A stretch of 46,658 nucleotides of DNA from Patescibacteria group bacterium (GCA_019752595.1 JAIELV010000001.1:442551-489208); one strand, 5' to 3'. Positions 15,117-23,561 are shown, counted from the stretch's first letter. Made by a program: numbers and translations. Notes: a model not told the origin generated them from the letters alone.

Positions 15117-15973
15117 GAAGAAATATTTTCTTTCCAGCGCCGCATCTCGGACGGAAGTTCAGAGACAACGAACGAGCGCGGATTCTTTACAAGCTGAAAG
15201 GACTTGAACACCTCAAGAATTCTCTGCTGGGTATGGAATATAACGTTCATTTCGCCGCCCATCTGTGTCGGCGGCAAAAGGATGGGCGGCTCAAATCCGA
15301 GCTCTGAAGAAACTATGTCACTCAATGAAACGACTGACAGCGGGTAGTCGCTATCAAAAAGTCCGAAAGTTTCTTTATCCGCTCTCCTGTCATTCCCTCC
15401 TATGATAACCGCATCTATCGTTCCTTTCTCTGAAGCACCGCGTAAATCCGACAACGAAGCGCGGAGGGCATTTGTAAACCTGGTCTTTTTCGCCTCGTCC
15501 GCAAAAACAAATTCATCAGGAGAGTGATGCGTCAAAAAAGCCGTGTGCTTCTTCCCTGTTTTCTTCTTGCCTACGGCGACGATGCCGTGACAATTCCTAA
15601 AGCCGAGCGAAACGATATCGCTCGTACCAGGCTTTCCTGGAAGCGACTCCGCCGCAACGGAACCATTTCTTAATTCTTCGAGTGTTGCGGCCTCAAAGCG
15701 AAGATTGCGCTCCCCATTCAGACGCAGCAACCGCGCAACCGAAAGAGAAAATTCAGGTTGAGTCAACGTATCAGAAACGTCAATGATAGAGGCACGTATC
15801 GGGCGGACACCGCGTTTCAAGTGCTCGTTCCTAAGCGCTCGCACATGAGAGACCTCAGAGCCGGCGTGTTCTTCAGGACGCACTCCTGATACGCGGTATC
15901 GGATTCGCTGACCTATCCCAAATAAAGAAGGCCCGGAAGCCTCGCGTGCTGACATCCGAGCATTAGAGCACAT
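15113..15973 (-). CDS. Unknown protein, possibly CheD-like
   Basis: 286 residues from the ATG at 15973; a second ATG at 15955 has TCTAAT 7 bases upstream and may be the true leaderless start. No TM helix is seen. The middle part (SLGFRNCHGIVAV, then KKHTAFLTHHSP and DAVIIGGND) faintly resembles the Cys and His block of CheD glutamine deamidases. I would not name it on that alone. The N-terminal 50 residues are Arg and Glu rich. Confidence 0.6.
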   Translation of the reverse strand: MCSNARMSAREASGPSLFGIGQRIRYRVSGVRPEEHAGSEVSHVRALRNEHLKRGVRPIRASIIDVSDTLTQPEFSLSVARLLRLNGERNLRFEAATLEELRNGSVAAESLPGKPGTSDIVSLGFRNCHGIVAVGKKKTGKKHTAFLTHHSPDEFVFADEAKKTRFTNALRASLSDLRGASEKGTIDAVIIGGNDRRADKETFGLFDSDYPLSVVSLSDIVSSELGFEPPILLPPTQMGGEMNVIFHTQQRILEVFKSFQLVKNPRSFVVSELPSEMRRWKENISS

Positions 15974-15991
15974 TAAATACAGAAATCAACC

Positions 15992-16441
15992 TTACGGCTT
16001 GAACTCGTTCGTGCCTGCTTCTTCGCGTTCTTCAATATCAAATTCGTCCATGCCGAAGTAGTGCGCGATTTCATGCCACATGGTGTCGCGAATAATGCGC
16101 TTAATTCTTTTCTTCATCGGCTCCGTCGGCTCTTCTCCCCATGCGATCAATTCGCCGACACCCGATTCCTCTGCCGCCATTCTGACAATAGGTCCACGAA
16201 AGATGGTAATAGTGTCAGGAAGTGTTGCCCCAATGCCGTATCCATCACCACGTTCAGTTACAGGAATGCCCTTGTAAAGCCCGAGAAGTGTATTTCCTGG
16301 TGAAACATCCCCCGCACGCAAATCGTCCGCGCTTGGCTCATCCTCAATCAAAAGCGCAACATTCTTCACCATAAGGCGAAATTTATCGGGCACGTGGTCA
16401 AACGCATCTGCAACCATTGCTTCAAAATCTTTTTTTGTCAT
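15992..16441 (-). CDS. Zincin-like metallopeptidase (PF06262/DUF1025 type)
   Basis: 149 residues. The C-terminal motif MWHEIAHYFGMDEFDIEE contains HExxH followed by the H-x-G-type residues typical of this small minimal-zincin family. Upstream, GLYKGIPVTERG and PDTITIFRGPI also match the family pattern. It is a soluble protein of unknown substrate. The following 98 bases up to the next gene hold only an imperfect palindrome (TATGGCATACCATA, 16481-16494). Confidence 0.87.
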   Translation of the reverse strand: MTKKDFEAMVADAFDHVPDKFRLMVKNVALLIEDEPSADDLRAGDVSPGNTLLGLYKGIPVTERGDGYGIGATLPDTITIFRGPIVRMAAEESGVGELIAWGEEPTEPMKKRIKRIIRDTMWHEIAHYFGMDEFDIEEREEAGTNEFKP

Positions 16442-16539
16442 AGTTTGTTCACTGCCTACGTAAGGCGAGCGAAATAGGATTATGGCATACCATATTCTTA
16501 TTTCCGAGCCGAGGACGGCAGAAAATAAAATGAGTGCAT

Positions 16540-17247
16540 TTAATTTATTTTATTTACAATAGCAATATCTGGACTCTTCCCCTCCTGAATATACACGGCA
16601 AAGTACCCAATACGATAATCAGCTTCTCCTTTTTTGGGTTGAAGCGCGTCAAACATTGCTTGCGCGGCTTTTTTAGCTGAACCGAAATTGAAAGTCACAG
16701 GAAGCGGGTCACCTCTAAACGAAGGTGTTGGTTTTACGTCTGCACCTATGTACGTTGAGATGTACATTCCTTTTCCGGACTCCAAAGGCACATTCCAGCT
16801 TGAGCGGTCGATACCGTCAGGCGCAATGCGCGCAATATGAATCGCTGCGTCCATACCCTGAGAAGTTTTCACCAAACAGCCAGTAATTCGAGGTGTTTTA
16901 TATTCATCAGGTTCATACGCCTCCTCCGAAAGTGCGTACGAAAGTTGTTTCTTTGCTTCCCGATTTTGGAGATCAGTGATCTTTTCAATCTGCCTACCAT
17001 TCGCAACCGTAAGGCCGTTATCAAAAAACACGAGTGCGGGATACTCTAAAAGTTCAGGATTTCCTTCACGCCTCACCGTGTCATCAATCGCAGACGCATA
17101 AATTGCGTTCCCGTCCTGCACGTATTTTCTAGCCAAGCTCGACGGACTTCTGCCTGTTGCCCCGTAGAGAGCAACGTAGGCTGAACCATCCATCCCGAGT
17201 GCAAGAAATCTGCCTGGATAGCGCATTGTCTTAAGTAAATCAATCAT
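16540..17247 (-). CDS. PurO-like IMP cyclohydrolase
   Basis: 235 residues. The N-terminus MRYPGRFLALGMDGSAYVALYGATGRSPSSLARKY has the pattern of the archaeal-type IMP cyclohydrolase family (PF07826), which closes FAICAR to IMP, the last purine step. A central YPALVFFDNGLTVANGRQ also fits this family. Most bacteria use PurH instead. The window also carries purC, purE, purK, purL, purM and purQ, which makes the role plausible. It starts 2 bases after the kinase-like gene upstream. Confidence 0.72.
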   Translation of the reverse strand: MIDLLKTMRYPGRFLALGMDGSAYVALYGATGRSPSSLARKYVQDGNAIYASAIDDTVRREGNPELLEYPALVFFDNGLTVANGRQIEKITDLQNREAKKQLSYALSEEAYEPDEYKTPRITGCLVKTSQGMDAAIHIARIAPDGIDRSSWNVPLESGKGMYISTYIGADVKPTPSFRGDPLPVTFNFGSAKKAAQAMFDALQPKKGEADYRIGYFAVYIQEGKSPDIAIVNKIN

Positions 17248-17249
17248 TC

Positions 17250-17813
17250 TTATTTTGCATTATGTTTTCGTATAGTATCTAAAATTACATCAACCTGCAT
17301 CTTCAAATCGTCGATTGAACCGTCGTTCGTCACATGATAATCGGCAAGTTTAACCGTGTGACGCAAGTTCTGCTTGCCTGGGTCATCGCCCTCAGACTCG
17401 CGGAGTTCATGTTCCATAAATGTTTCAAACGACACGTGATCAGTTTCGGTCTTTCTGAACTGCACCCGAGAGTAGCGAATCTGCGGGTCAGCATCTACTG
17501 ACAAAAGGAGCATTCCTTTTTTTCGTAGTTCCTGCACCTCGCCTACTGTGCGAATTGATTCAATAACTGCATCTTTCCCTTGAAATTCAGCGCGTGCGTA
17601 CAACTCATCCAATATGTAGCTTGGCCCGTGCTGTTTCCTGAGGTCATTTCCCACTTGAACCATTGAATCTCGATTCACAGGCATTCCACGCCTCACAATC
17701 TCCTCAGTCAGAAATTGACGAACAGAATAATAGCCAAAACCTTTCTCCTGTAGGTATTCAGCAACAGTGCCCTTCCCTGCGCCCAAAGTTCCCGTTATGC
17801 CAAGAATTACCAT
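17250..17813 (-). CDS. P-loop nucleotide kinase-like protein
   Basis: 187 residues. The N-terminal Walker A reads GITGTLGAGKGT (residues 5-16). The fold resembles dephospho-CoA kinase, dNMP kinase and adenylate-kinase-like proteins: DAVIESIRTVGEVQELRKKG and LLLSVDADPQIRYSRVQFRK are the expected second strand and lid region. The substrate cannot be assigned. It forms a tight cluster with the PurO-like gene (gap 2 bases) and the ABC transporter (gap 15 bases). Confidence 0.82.
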   Translation of the reverse strand: MVILGITGTLGAGKGTVAEYLQEKGFGYYSVRQFLTEEIVRRGMPVNRDSMVQVGNDLRKQHGPSYILDELYARAEFQGKDAVIESIRTVGEVQELRKKGMLLLSVDADPQIRYSRVQFRKTETDHVSFETFMEHELRESEGDDPGKQNLRHTVKLADYHVTNDGSIDDLKMQVDVILDTIRKHNAK

Positions 17814-17828
17814 GCGCCCAAGTGTACC

Positions 17829-19631
17829 CTATTCACCTCCTTCGCGCTCTAAAATAAATCCGCCTGCCTGTAGTTCCCACAGTTTGCGATACAAGCTCTC
17901 ATGATTCTTCAGAAGCTCTTCATGCGAACCATCTTCCTCAATCACACCACCATTTACTACAATAATTCTGTCCATTTTTCGGATGGTTGAGAGTCGGTGC
18001 GCAACTAATATTGCGGTTTTCCCTTTCATAAGTGAATCAAGTGCGTCTTGAATCAAAAACTCAGAGCGCGAATCCAAAGACGATGTTGCCTCGTCGAGTA
18101 TCAGTATCGGTGCATTCTTTAGAATCGCACGCGCGATTGCCACTCGCTGACGCTCACCACCTGAAAGTTTCACCCCGCGCTCTCCGACATACGTCTCGTA
18201 TTTTTCTGGCAGTCCTTCAATAAATTCGTCGCAGTGCGCTAGTTTCGCCGCATGCTTTACCTCCTCATCCGTAGCGTCGGGTCTGCCGAAGCGGATATTT
18301 TCAAGAAGCGTGCGGTGAAAAAGGACAGGGTCTTGTGGAACCATCGAAATATTTTTGTGTAAACTTTCAAGCGTCACTTCTTGTATGTTTTGACCGTCAA
18401 CAGAAATTGAGCCTAGTTCCACGTTAAACAAGCGCAACAACAGTCGTATGAATGTTGTCTTTCCTGCGCCCGATGGCCCCACGAGCGCCACTTTTTGTCC
18501 GCCGGGGATTGAGAGCGTCACGTCGTCTAAGACCTTCCTTTCTTCGCCATCAAACGAAAACGTAACGCGATCAAAAACTATTGCACCACGAGGAACCGAA
18601 AGCGTGCGTGCACCTGGAGCATCCTGTATTTCATGCGGGAGTTCAAGAATTTCCACCATTTCTTTTGAGTCTGCATAAATTTCATACAGCGTGCGGATAA
18701 TGCGCCCGAAATCCCAGAGTTGCGTCGTAAGTGCAATGACGTACACCTGCACCAATACGAACGTACCTGCAGTAATTCCGTTCTCTGCCCACAGTTGAAT
18801 CGCAAAATAGAAGATAAGAAATTCAGCAGCGAAAATGAGTGCAGCTTGCACACCATCGAATATGTTGGTGATGTGCCATGTAAATTTAGTGATTTTTGCC
18901 TGCGCGTGAGTCACGTCACGAAACCGTTCCGTTTCATCGGGATACGCAGCAAAGAGCTGGACAGCGTTTTGATTTGTAATGATGTCTGCCAGGACACCTG
19001 TCGTTTTTGAGTCTGCCTCAGATACCTTGATGTTGTACTTTACTCGCCAAATAGAGAAAATAAGATTGACGAGGAAAAAGACCGCAATCCACCCAATAAT
19101 CACGTATGCCAAAATCCGCTCGGTGTGCCACGTGACCACAATCGCAGCGACAACCGTCACTACAAGTGGGATGAGGTTGAACATGAGCGTGTCTACCAAG
19201 CGTTCCAACGAGCGCGCAAAGCGGTTCACGCGTTGTATCAATGTTCCCGTAAAGCTCGAGGTGAAGAAACTGTGTGAGTGGCGGATGAGGTACTCAAATG
19301 CACGCTGGCGCAGGCGTGCCATGGTGTCTGCCTCCATGGTGGCAATACTAAAATCGCCAATACGCCGCAACGCCCACCGCATGGCGTTTAACATTCCGAC
19401 CGCAACCACAATCGCAATGAGCGCGGGGACAGCAATGTTTCGATCAGGCGCTACGGTGAGTACGTCGAAAAAATCTTTGTAATAGAGCGGGACCACCACT
19501 GCCCCAATAACAGCCGCAGCAAAAAAAGTAACGCCCGTCAGTGTAAAAAGCCCCCATTGCGGTTTCAAGCCTCTCCAAATTTCTTTCAGAACTTCAGGTA
19601 TGCCGACGTTAGGATACTCTACACGCTTCAT
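17829..19631 (-). CDS. ABC exporter, fused permease and ATPase
   Basis: About 600 residues. Six TM helices fill residues 30-320, followed by one nucleotide-binding domain: Walker A GPSGAGKTT, Q-loop MVPQDPVLF, signature LSGGERQRVAIARA, Walker B ILILDEATSS, and the switch His in LVAHRLSTI. This is the type IV (B-family) exporter half-transporter layout, acting as a homodimer or with a partner. The substrate is unknown. I chose the ATG at 19631; a start at 19652 is possible. The palindrome at 19670-19692 lies just upstream. Confidence 0.93.
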   Translation of the reverse strand: MKRVEYPNVGIPEVLKEIWRGLKPQWGLFTLTGVTFFAAAVIGAVVVPLYYKDFFDVLTVAPDRNIAVPALIAIVVAVGMLNAMRWALRRIGDFSIATMEADTMARLRQRAFEYLIRHSHSFFTSSFTGTLIQRVNRFARSLERLVDTLMFNLIPLVVTVVAAIVVTWHTERILAYVIIGWIAVFFLVNLIFSIWRVKYNIKVSEADSKTTGVLADIITNQNAVQLFAAYPDETERFRDVTHAQAKITKFTWHITNIFDGVQAALIFAAEFLIFYFAIQLWAENGITAGTFVLVQVYVIALTTQLWDFGRIIRTLYEIYADSKEMVEILELPHEIQDAPGARTLSVPRGAIVFDRVTFSFDGEERKVLDDVTLSIPGGQKVALVGPSGAGKTTFIRLLLRLFNVELGSISVDGQNIQEVTLESLHKNISMVPQDPVLFHRTLLENIRFGRPDATDEEVKHAAKLAHCDEFIEGLPEKYETYVGERGVKLSGGERQRVAIARAILKNAPILILDEATSSLDSRSEFLIQDALDSLMKGKTAILVAHRLSTIRKMDRIIVVNGGVIEEDGSHEELLKNHESLYRKLWELQAGGFILEREGGE

Positions 19632-19669
19632 CAGCGCATTTTCGCATACCAAACGCTCTCATGCCTATG

Positions 19670-19692
19670 TGTGCAATACTCAGTGTTGCACA
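19670..19692. repeat. Palindromic site, copy 3 of 3 (TGTGCAATACT arms)
   Basis: Arms TGTGCAATACT and AGTGTTGCACA around one central C, with one mismatch in 11 pairs. It has the same length, centre and TGTGC ends as the sites at 1069 and 11171. It lies between the LUD gene stop (19711) and the ABC transporter start. No T-run follows on the minus strand. Confidence 0.65.
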
Positions 19693-19710
19693 AACGAATA
19701 CACGACGAAT

Positions 19711-20328
19711 TTAGAACCCGAGAGCCTCTTTCACGAATATCACGTGAAATTTCCTTCCCATGGCAGGATGTTCACCCCTGAAAATTAATGTCTTTGATTG
19801 AAACGTTCCTGGATACCCCACACTCTTCATGCGCTCATCTTCAAGTGGGACAACGTGCTTTTCAAGTCGCTCAAGCGCATCCGCCAATGTTGGCATAATT
19901 TTCTGCGTACTCACAACAAAAATGACGTTCGGCGATGTGAAAACTACATGAGGCAACTGGCTCCCTGAATTTGACGCAATAACGATTTCACCGTTTTCTG
20001 AAAGTGCATGCACACTGCCGACGTAGTAATCAGAAATAACAGATTGTTTTCGTAGTGTCGCTTGTTTTTCTGGATCTTTCTCGGCAAGTATCGCGTCTTT
20101 CGGATTAATCCACGCATGTGTGCCTGACTTTAAAAGTTCTATGTAGCCGATTTCTTCAAGTGTACGCGAGCTCCCGTTCATTATCGAAGCGGAAGCGGGC
20201 ACTAATTCATGAATTTTCTCAAGTGCCTGCGCACGATTCAAAACGACCGAGACAGATATATGCCGTTCTGTAAGTGCGGCGCTTGTTTTGGTAATAACTT
20301 CATCTGGAGCAAGTGTGGTGTAGTTCAT
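19711..20328 (-). CDS. LUD-domain protein (LutC/YkgG type)
   Basis: 205 residues from the ATG at 20328 (MNYTTLAPDEVITKTSAALT). Landmarks of the LUD fold: SIMNGSSRTLEEIGY near residue 50, YYVGSVHALSENGEIVIASNSGSQLP near residue 105 and NVIFVVSTQKIMPTLADALERL near residue 135. LUD proteins take part in lactate use in other bacteria, with LutA and LutB partners that are not present here. The C-terminus after LIFRGEHPAMGRKF suggests a stand-alone form of uncertain role. Confidence 0.85.
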   Translation of the reverse strand: MNYTTLAPDEVITKTSAALTERHISVSVVLNRAQALEKIHELVPASASIMNGSSRTLEEIGYIELLKSGTHAWINPKDAILAEKDPEKQATLRKQSVISDYYVGSVHALSENGEIVIASNSGSQLPHVVFTSPNVIFVVSTQKIMPTLADALERLEKHVVPLEDERMKSVGYPGTFQSKTLIFRGEHPAMGRKFHVIFVKEALGF

Positions 20329-20336
20329 AGCTCTAG

Positions 20337-20365
20337 AGTATACCCTGATATGACTTTTCATACAA
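20337..20365 (-). promoter_or_regulatory. Promoter of the LUD gene
   Basis: On the minus strand TTGTAT (20365-20360) and TATACT (20342-20337) have a 17-base spacer. The -10 ends 9 bases before the ATG at 20328, leaving a leader of about 2 bases. Confidence 0.65.
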
Positions 20366-20422
20366 GTAGGAAAAGTATGATTTCCCCATATTCCCCCACT
20401 TCTGGTCGGACAATAAACCTTG

Positions 20423-20428
20423 TATACT
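20423..20428 (+). promoter_or_regulatory. -10 box of the cupredoxin gene
   Basis: TATACT lies 31 bases upstream of the ATG at 20459, preceded by TG two bases earlier. A weak TTCTGG at 20400-20405 has the right spacing for a -35. It is divergent from the LUD promoter. Confidence 0.5.
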
Positions 20429-20458
20429 AGGGAAACTATAAGTTAGTTGAATACATAT

Positions 20459-20905
20459 ATGAAGAATACCGTTATCGTTTTGGTCGTTGTAGCAGTTCTT
20501 GCTGCTGGCGGCTGGTATTACATGAACATGAGTCAAACTTCCACAGACTCAGCCCAGGTGGAAATCGGAATGCCCGCTCCTGGCTCTGAGGGAGTAAATG
20601 AAATGGAGGTAGTTTCGGAAACGGGAGGGACAGTAAAAGAATTTACCGTTGACGGTAAAAACTTTTCGTTTACGCCCGAGCTAGTTTCAGTTAAAAAGGG
20701 CGACACCGTCAGAATAAAGTTTGTAAACTCACAAGGTTTCCATGACTTCGTTATCGATGAATTTAAGGTTGCCACTCCCCAGATTAAAGAAGGGGAAGCT
20801 GTTGTTGAATTCGTAGCCGACAAAGCAGGCTCATTCGAATACTACTGCTCGGTGGGTTCTCACCGCGCAATGGGAATGAAAGGAACGCTTCAAGTTACTG
20901 AGTAA
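20459..20905 (+). CDS. Membrane-anchored cupredoxin (plastocyanin/azurin type)
   Basis: 148 residues: an N-terminal TM anchor (about 4-22), a Ser/Thr/Glu linker, then a cupredoxin domain from about residue 60. Type 1 copper ligands are visible: the His in QGFHDFVIDEF, then YYCSVGSHRAMGMKG with Cys, His and Met. It is probably an extracytoplasmic electron carrier or copper-binding protein. A bidirectional terminator follows. Confidence 0.9.
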   Translation: MKNTVIVLVVVAVLAAGGWYYMNMSQTSTDSAQVEIGMPAPGSEGVNEMEVVSETGGTVKEFTVDGKNFSFTPELVSVKKGDTVRIKFVNSQGFHDFVIDEFKVATPQIKEGEAVVEFVADKAGSFEYYCSVGSHRAMGMKGTLQVTE

Positions 20906-20925
20906 CCCTAAGCAATTCCCGTTTA

Positions 20926-20949
20926 AAAACGCCCCACAAGGGGCGTTTT
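20926..20949. terminator. Bidirectional intrinsic terminator between convergent genes
   Basis: Arms AAAACGCCCC and GGGGCGTTTT around ACAA, with more T residues after the stem on the plus strand and A/T-rich flank on the other. It lies between the cupredoxin stop (20905) and the convergent gene's stop (20953). Confidence 0.92.
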
Positions 20950-20952
20950 TTA

Positions 20953-21828
20953 TTATCTCAGCGTGCCTTCAACGGTATCCCCGCGAAGCAGAATGACTTG
21001 CGTAATGGCTGAGAGAAACATCCCACGAGCATCTATCGGTTCCGTATCGGAAATGTCGGTTGCATCAATTGATGCGTTAATATCGCGCGCTAATCCCTCC
21101 TTCGACACGAACTTCTGCATGAAAAAACTGTACCAGGGGAATTTCACCACCACACGCGCGTCGGAAGTGTTTGCATACGGGTTCACGGTAACCGTAATCG
21201 GAAACGCCATAGGGAAAACCGCAAATAGTCTTCCTTGTGAGCGGTATGTAAGCTCGACAGTATTCAAAGACAAAATAACATCTTCGATATTTTCATTTTC
21301 AAGAATGTCGGAAACAGCCATCAGTGCAAAATCCTTTTTTGTGAGAAATTTTGACGTAAATCGGTTCACGATTGAAAGCTTTGTGATGCCCCGTGCTTTC
21401 AATGCTTCTCTCGCCTTCTTGCCATTTAAACGCACGGTATGTTCTCCGCCATGTGCACTTCCCGAAATAGAGAGTGCCTGATTTCCGAAAAGAGATGCGA
21501 GTATATCCTCTCCATCAAGCACTTCCGAAGAAGATTCTGAATCGCCTTCGGCGTCTCCTCCTGTGCCTGTAGTCGAACTACCTTGAGTAGAAACGGTTAC
21601 CGTCACGTTATTTGCATCCCACAAATTTCCTGGAGTAACAGGCGCATCACTGCCAGCACCCCCACCATCACTTCCCCCTCCCCCTTCAGGAGCATTACTG
21701 TCAGGCATACCTATCGGCGCAGGTCCCAGGTAATCAATATCAACTGAGTTCGTGTCGTTACTGTATGAAACTGCATGCGCAGTAAAAGCGGCTAGACAAA
21801 GAATTGAAAGTGCAATCGCAATCCGCAT
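20953..21828 (-). CDS. Secreted protein of unknown function with low-complexity linker
   Basis: 291 residues from the ATG at 21828. A signal peptide MRIAIALSILCLAAFTAHA is followed by a long Gly/Ser/Asp/Thr-rich linker (about 40-95) and then a folded domain (about 110-290) with no recognised motif. The C-terminal part holds PITVTVNPYANTSDARVVVKFPWYSFFMQKFVSKEGLA, a beta-rich stretch. No Cys residues occur in the mature part. It is probably an extracytoplasmic protein specific to this lineage. Confidence 0.75.
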   Translation of the reverse strand: MRIAIALSILCLAAFTAHAVSYSNDTNSVDIDYLGPAPIGMPDSNAPEGGGGSDGGGAGSDAPVTPGNLWDANNVTVTVSTQGSSTTGTGGDAEGDSESSSEVLDGEDILASLFGNQALSISGSAHGGEHTVRLNGKKAREALKARGITKLSIVNRFTSKFLTKKDFALMAVSDILENENIEDVILSLNTVELTYRSQGRLFAVFPMAFPITVTVNPYANTSDARVVVKFPWYSFFMQKFVSKEGLARDINASIDATDISDTEPIDARGMFLSAITQVILLRGDTVEGTLR

Positions 21829-21859
21829 GCTGTATACCGTAGCACGCAAAATATGGAAA

Positions 21860-22327
21860 CTAGTTCTGAATTACCACAGGAAACCGAACCGATGCATCAT
21901 TTTCTGGCTCTCCAGAAGGATTGTCTTTTTTAAGAACAACGAAAAGGTCACCATAATACGGGTTCGAAAGCTCCATGCGCGCTTTAAACGGTACAAATTC
22001 TTCAGTCATCCAATCCCCCTCTGCTTGTGCGATACCCTGTCCGATTACTGCACCTTCGTTGTCTAAAAGTTCAATCGGGAATGACGCTTCAAAAAACCAG
22101 TATCCGCGGGCAGAGCCTGAAACTGAAATTACTTGACCTACCGTTTGTCCAGGCTTCGGAGAATCAACAACAATCAAATCACTTGAGGCGTTGATATAAG
22201 AAAACGTACCACCTGAAGGAGCTCCTTCCTCTACGGTCGGTGCCTGTGCATTTCCACTGTACAAAAAATACCCACCGATAAGAATGATCAGAACTACAAG
22301 AGCGGCCCAGACGTAATTCTTTTCCAT
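21860..22327 (-). CDS. Gmad2-domain anchored extracytoplasmic protein
   Basis: 155 residues: a TM anchor (about 6-24), then a Gmad2 immunoglobulin-like domain (PF10648): LIVVDSPKPGQTVGQVISVSGSARGYWFFEASFPIELLD followed by GDWMTEEFVPFKARM. The domain is common in spore and envelope proteins; its ligand is unknown. TACAAT (22339-22334, minus) ends exactly 7 bases before the ATG, so the mRNA is predicted to start at the ATG. Confidence 0.87.
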   Translation of the reverse strand: MEKNYVWAALVVLIILIGGYFLYSGNAQAPTVEEGAPSGGTFSYINASSDLIVVDSPKPGQTVGQVISVSGSARGYWFFEASFPIELLDNEGAVIGQGIAQAEGDWMTEEFVPFKARMELSNPYYGDLFVVLKKDNPSGEPENDASVRFPVVIQN

Positions 22328-22345
22328 GTATCTATTGTACTAAAC

Positions 22346-22366
22346 AAAAAGGGTGGTTACCCACCC
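22346..22366 (-). terminator. Intrinsic terminator
   Basis: On the minus strand GGGTGG, loop GTAA, CCACCC and then TTTTTG. It lies after the stop of the 22374 gene and before the Gmad2 gene's -10. Confidence 0.75.
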
Positions 22367-22373
22367 CTCTCTG

Positions 22374-22523
22374 TTATTTCTGCTCTTCTTTCTTAACCCC
22401 TGGTATATCGCCAAGCATTTTCTCGGGGTCTTTTTCTAATGTCTTCATCACTTCGTCTAAGGCAGGATCAGTGCCCGCAGGGGCAGGCTGAGTCTGCTCT
22501 TCTGGTTCTGTGTCGAACATCAT
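22374..22523 (-). CDS. Small acidic protein of unknown function
   Basis: 49 residues if the ATG at 22523 is used (MMFDTEPEEQTQPAPAG...). It is rich in Glu, Asp, Lys and Pro, with no TM helix, probably soluble and partly disordered. TATACT (22537-22532, minus) ends 9 bases before this ATG. In-frame upstream ATGs at 22529 and 22559 exist but would lie in or before the promoter. A terminator follows. Confidence 0.55.
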   Translation of the reverse strand: MMFDTEPEEQTQPAPAGTDPALDEVMKTLEKDPEKMLGDIPGVKKEEQK

Positions 22524-22545
22524 ATGCATACAGTATACAAGCGCT

Positions 22546-23079
22546 CTATGAGCCTGCAAATGTTACCCCCGACGGCAGTTCAAACTTTGAACTGTCTGCC
22601 ACCCACGCAGTGCAATTGTAGTTATACTGCTGGTCGATATTTATCCCCTGCCCCTGAAACGCCGTTGTGCCGTCTGGCGTGCCAATAGTGGTCTTTGCCT
22701 TAAAACCTTGCGGTGCCAAAGACGTCCACACATACACATAGCCCTCGCTTTGAATCATATGGCTATCGATGGTCTGATTTAACTGCGGAACGACGCTTGC
22801 AAAATCACCGCGCAGTTTCTCTCCTGAGATAAACACCGTACCTGAAGAATTTGCTACCCCACTTTCAACGTTAAAGGTGCATTGCCAATTTCCTCCGCGA
22901 CCTATCAAATCGGCAAGCGAACCTGAGAACGTCCCCTCAGAAGGCATGTCCTTCGCGTCTGACTCCGCAGTAGGAGTATTCGCGCTCATCCCCGACACTC
23001 CAGGATTCATTACAAAATATGCTCCCGCGCCTCCGAGGACGACGACCGCAAGCACGATACCTATCAATTTCATTGACAT
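22546..23079 (-). CDS. Membrane-anchored protein of unknown function
   Basis: 177 residues: a TM anchor (about 4-24), a short linker, then a domain from about 48 (FSGSLADLIGRGGNWQCTFNVESGVANSSGTVFISGEKLRGDF). It has two Cys, at WQCTF and YNCTAW, which could form a disulfide; the DsbB and thioredoxin genes are close by. I recognise no family. The end overlaps the promoter region of the next small gene. Confidence 0.72.
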   Translation of the reverse strand: MSMKLIGIVLAVVVLGGAGAYFVMNPGVSGMSANTPTAESDAKDMPSEGTFSGSLADLIGRGGNWQCTFNVESGVANSSGTVFISGEKLRGDFASVVPQLNQTIDSHMIQSEGYVYVWTSLAPQGFKAKTTIGTPDGTTAFQGQGINIDQQYNYNCTAWVADSSKFELPSGVTFAGS

Positions 23080-23123
23080 GCTGTTTATTTTTTAAAGTTT
23101 AATAACTCAAGAATATCACGCCA

Positions 23124-23561
23124 CTAGTCTAGAGACAGGGGTCTCGCGGGGCGCATAACTGCTGATGGGTCCTTCTTCCACTCATCGGAAACATCTGCAT
23201 ACAGCTCGAGCTCATTGCCGTCAGGGTCAAGTATGTAAAGCGAGTGCGTCACTGAATGATCCGACATCCCGACAATCGTGACGTCGTGTGACTTCAGTTC
23301 CCTATATGCCGCTTGTAAGTCTTCGGGGGAATCACCTATCTTAAATCCAATGTGGTAAAGGCCAGGCTCCATTCCCTTTTGTCGCGGTTCACGCCCTACT
23401 TCTAAGAGAAGTAACTCGTGATGTGTGCGGCCAGAAGAAAAAGCAGCAAGACCGACTGAGCGTGCTATCTCACGAAAACCGAGTGTATCGCGATAAAAAT
23501 TTGCGGAACGCTCAAGATTTGAAACATACAGCACAACATGACCGAGTTCTTGTATGTTCAT
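23124..23561 (-). CDS. VOC-superfamily (glyoxalase/dioxygenase fold) protein
   Basis: 145 residues with one vicinal-oxygen-chelate module pair: IQELGHVVLYVSNLERSANFYRDTLGF at the start, HHELLLLEV, GLYHIGFKI, then HSLYILDPDGNELELYAD. Metal-ligand candidates are His in GHVV, His in YHIGF and Glu in NELELY. The pattern is closer to catechol-dioxygenase-like and fosfomycin-resistance-like VOC proteins than to a named glyoxalase I. The substrate is unknown. Its start overlaps the dsbB stop by 4 bases. Confidence 0.88.
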   Translation of the reverse strand: MNIQELGHVVLYVSNLERSANFYRDTLGFREIARSVGLAAFSSGRTHHELLLLEVGREPRQKGMEPGLYHIGFKIGDSPEDLQAAYRELKSHDVTIVGMSDHSVTHSLYILDPDGNELELYADVSDEWKKDPSAVMRPARPLSLD

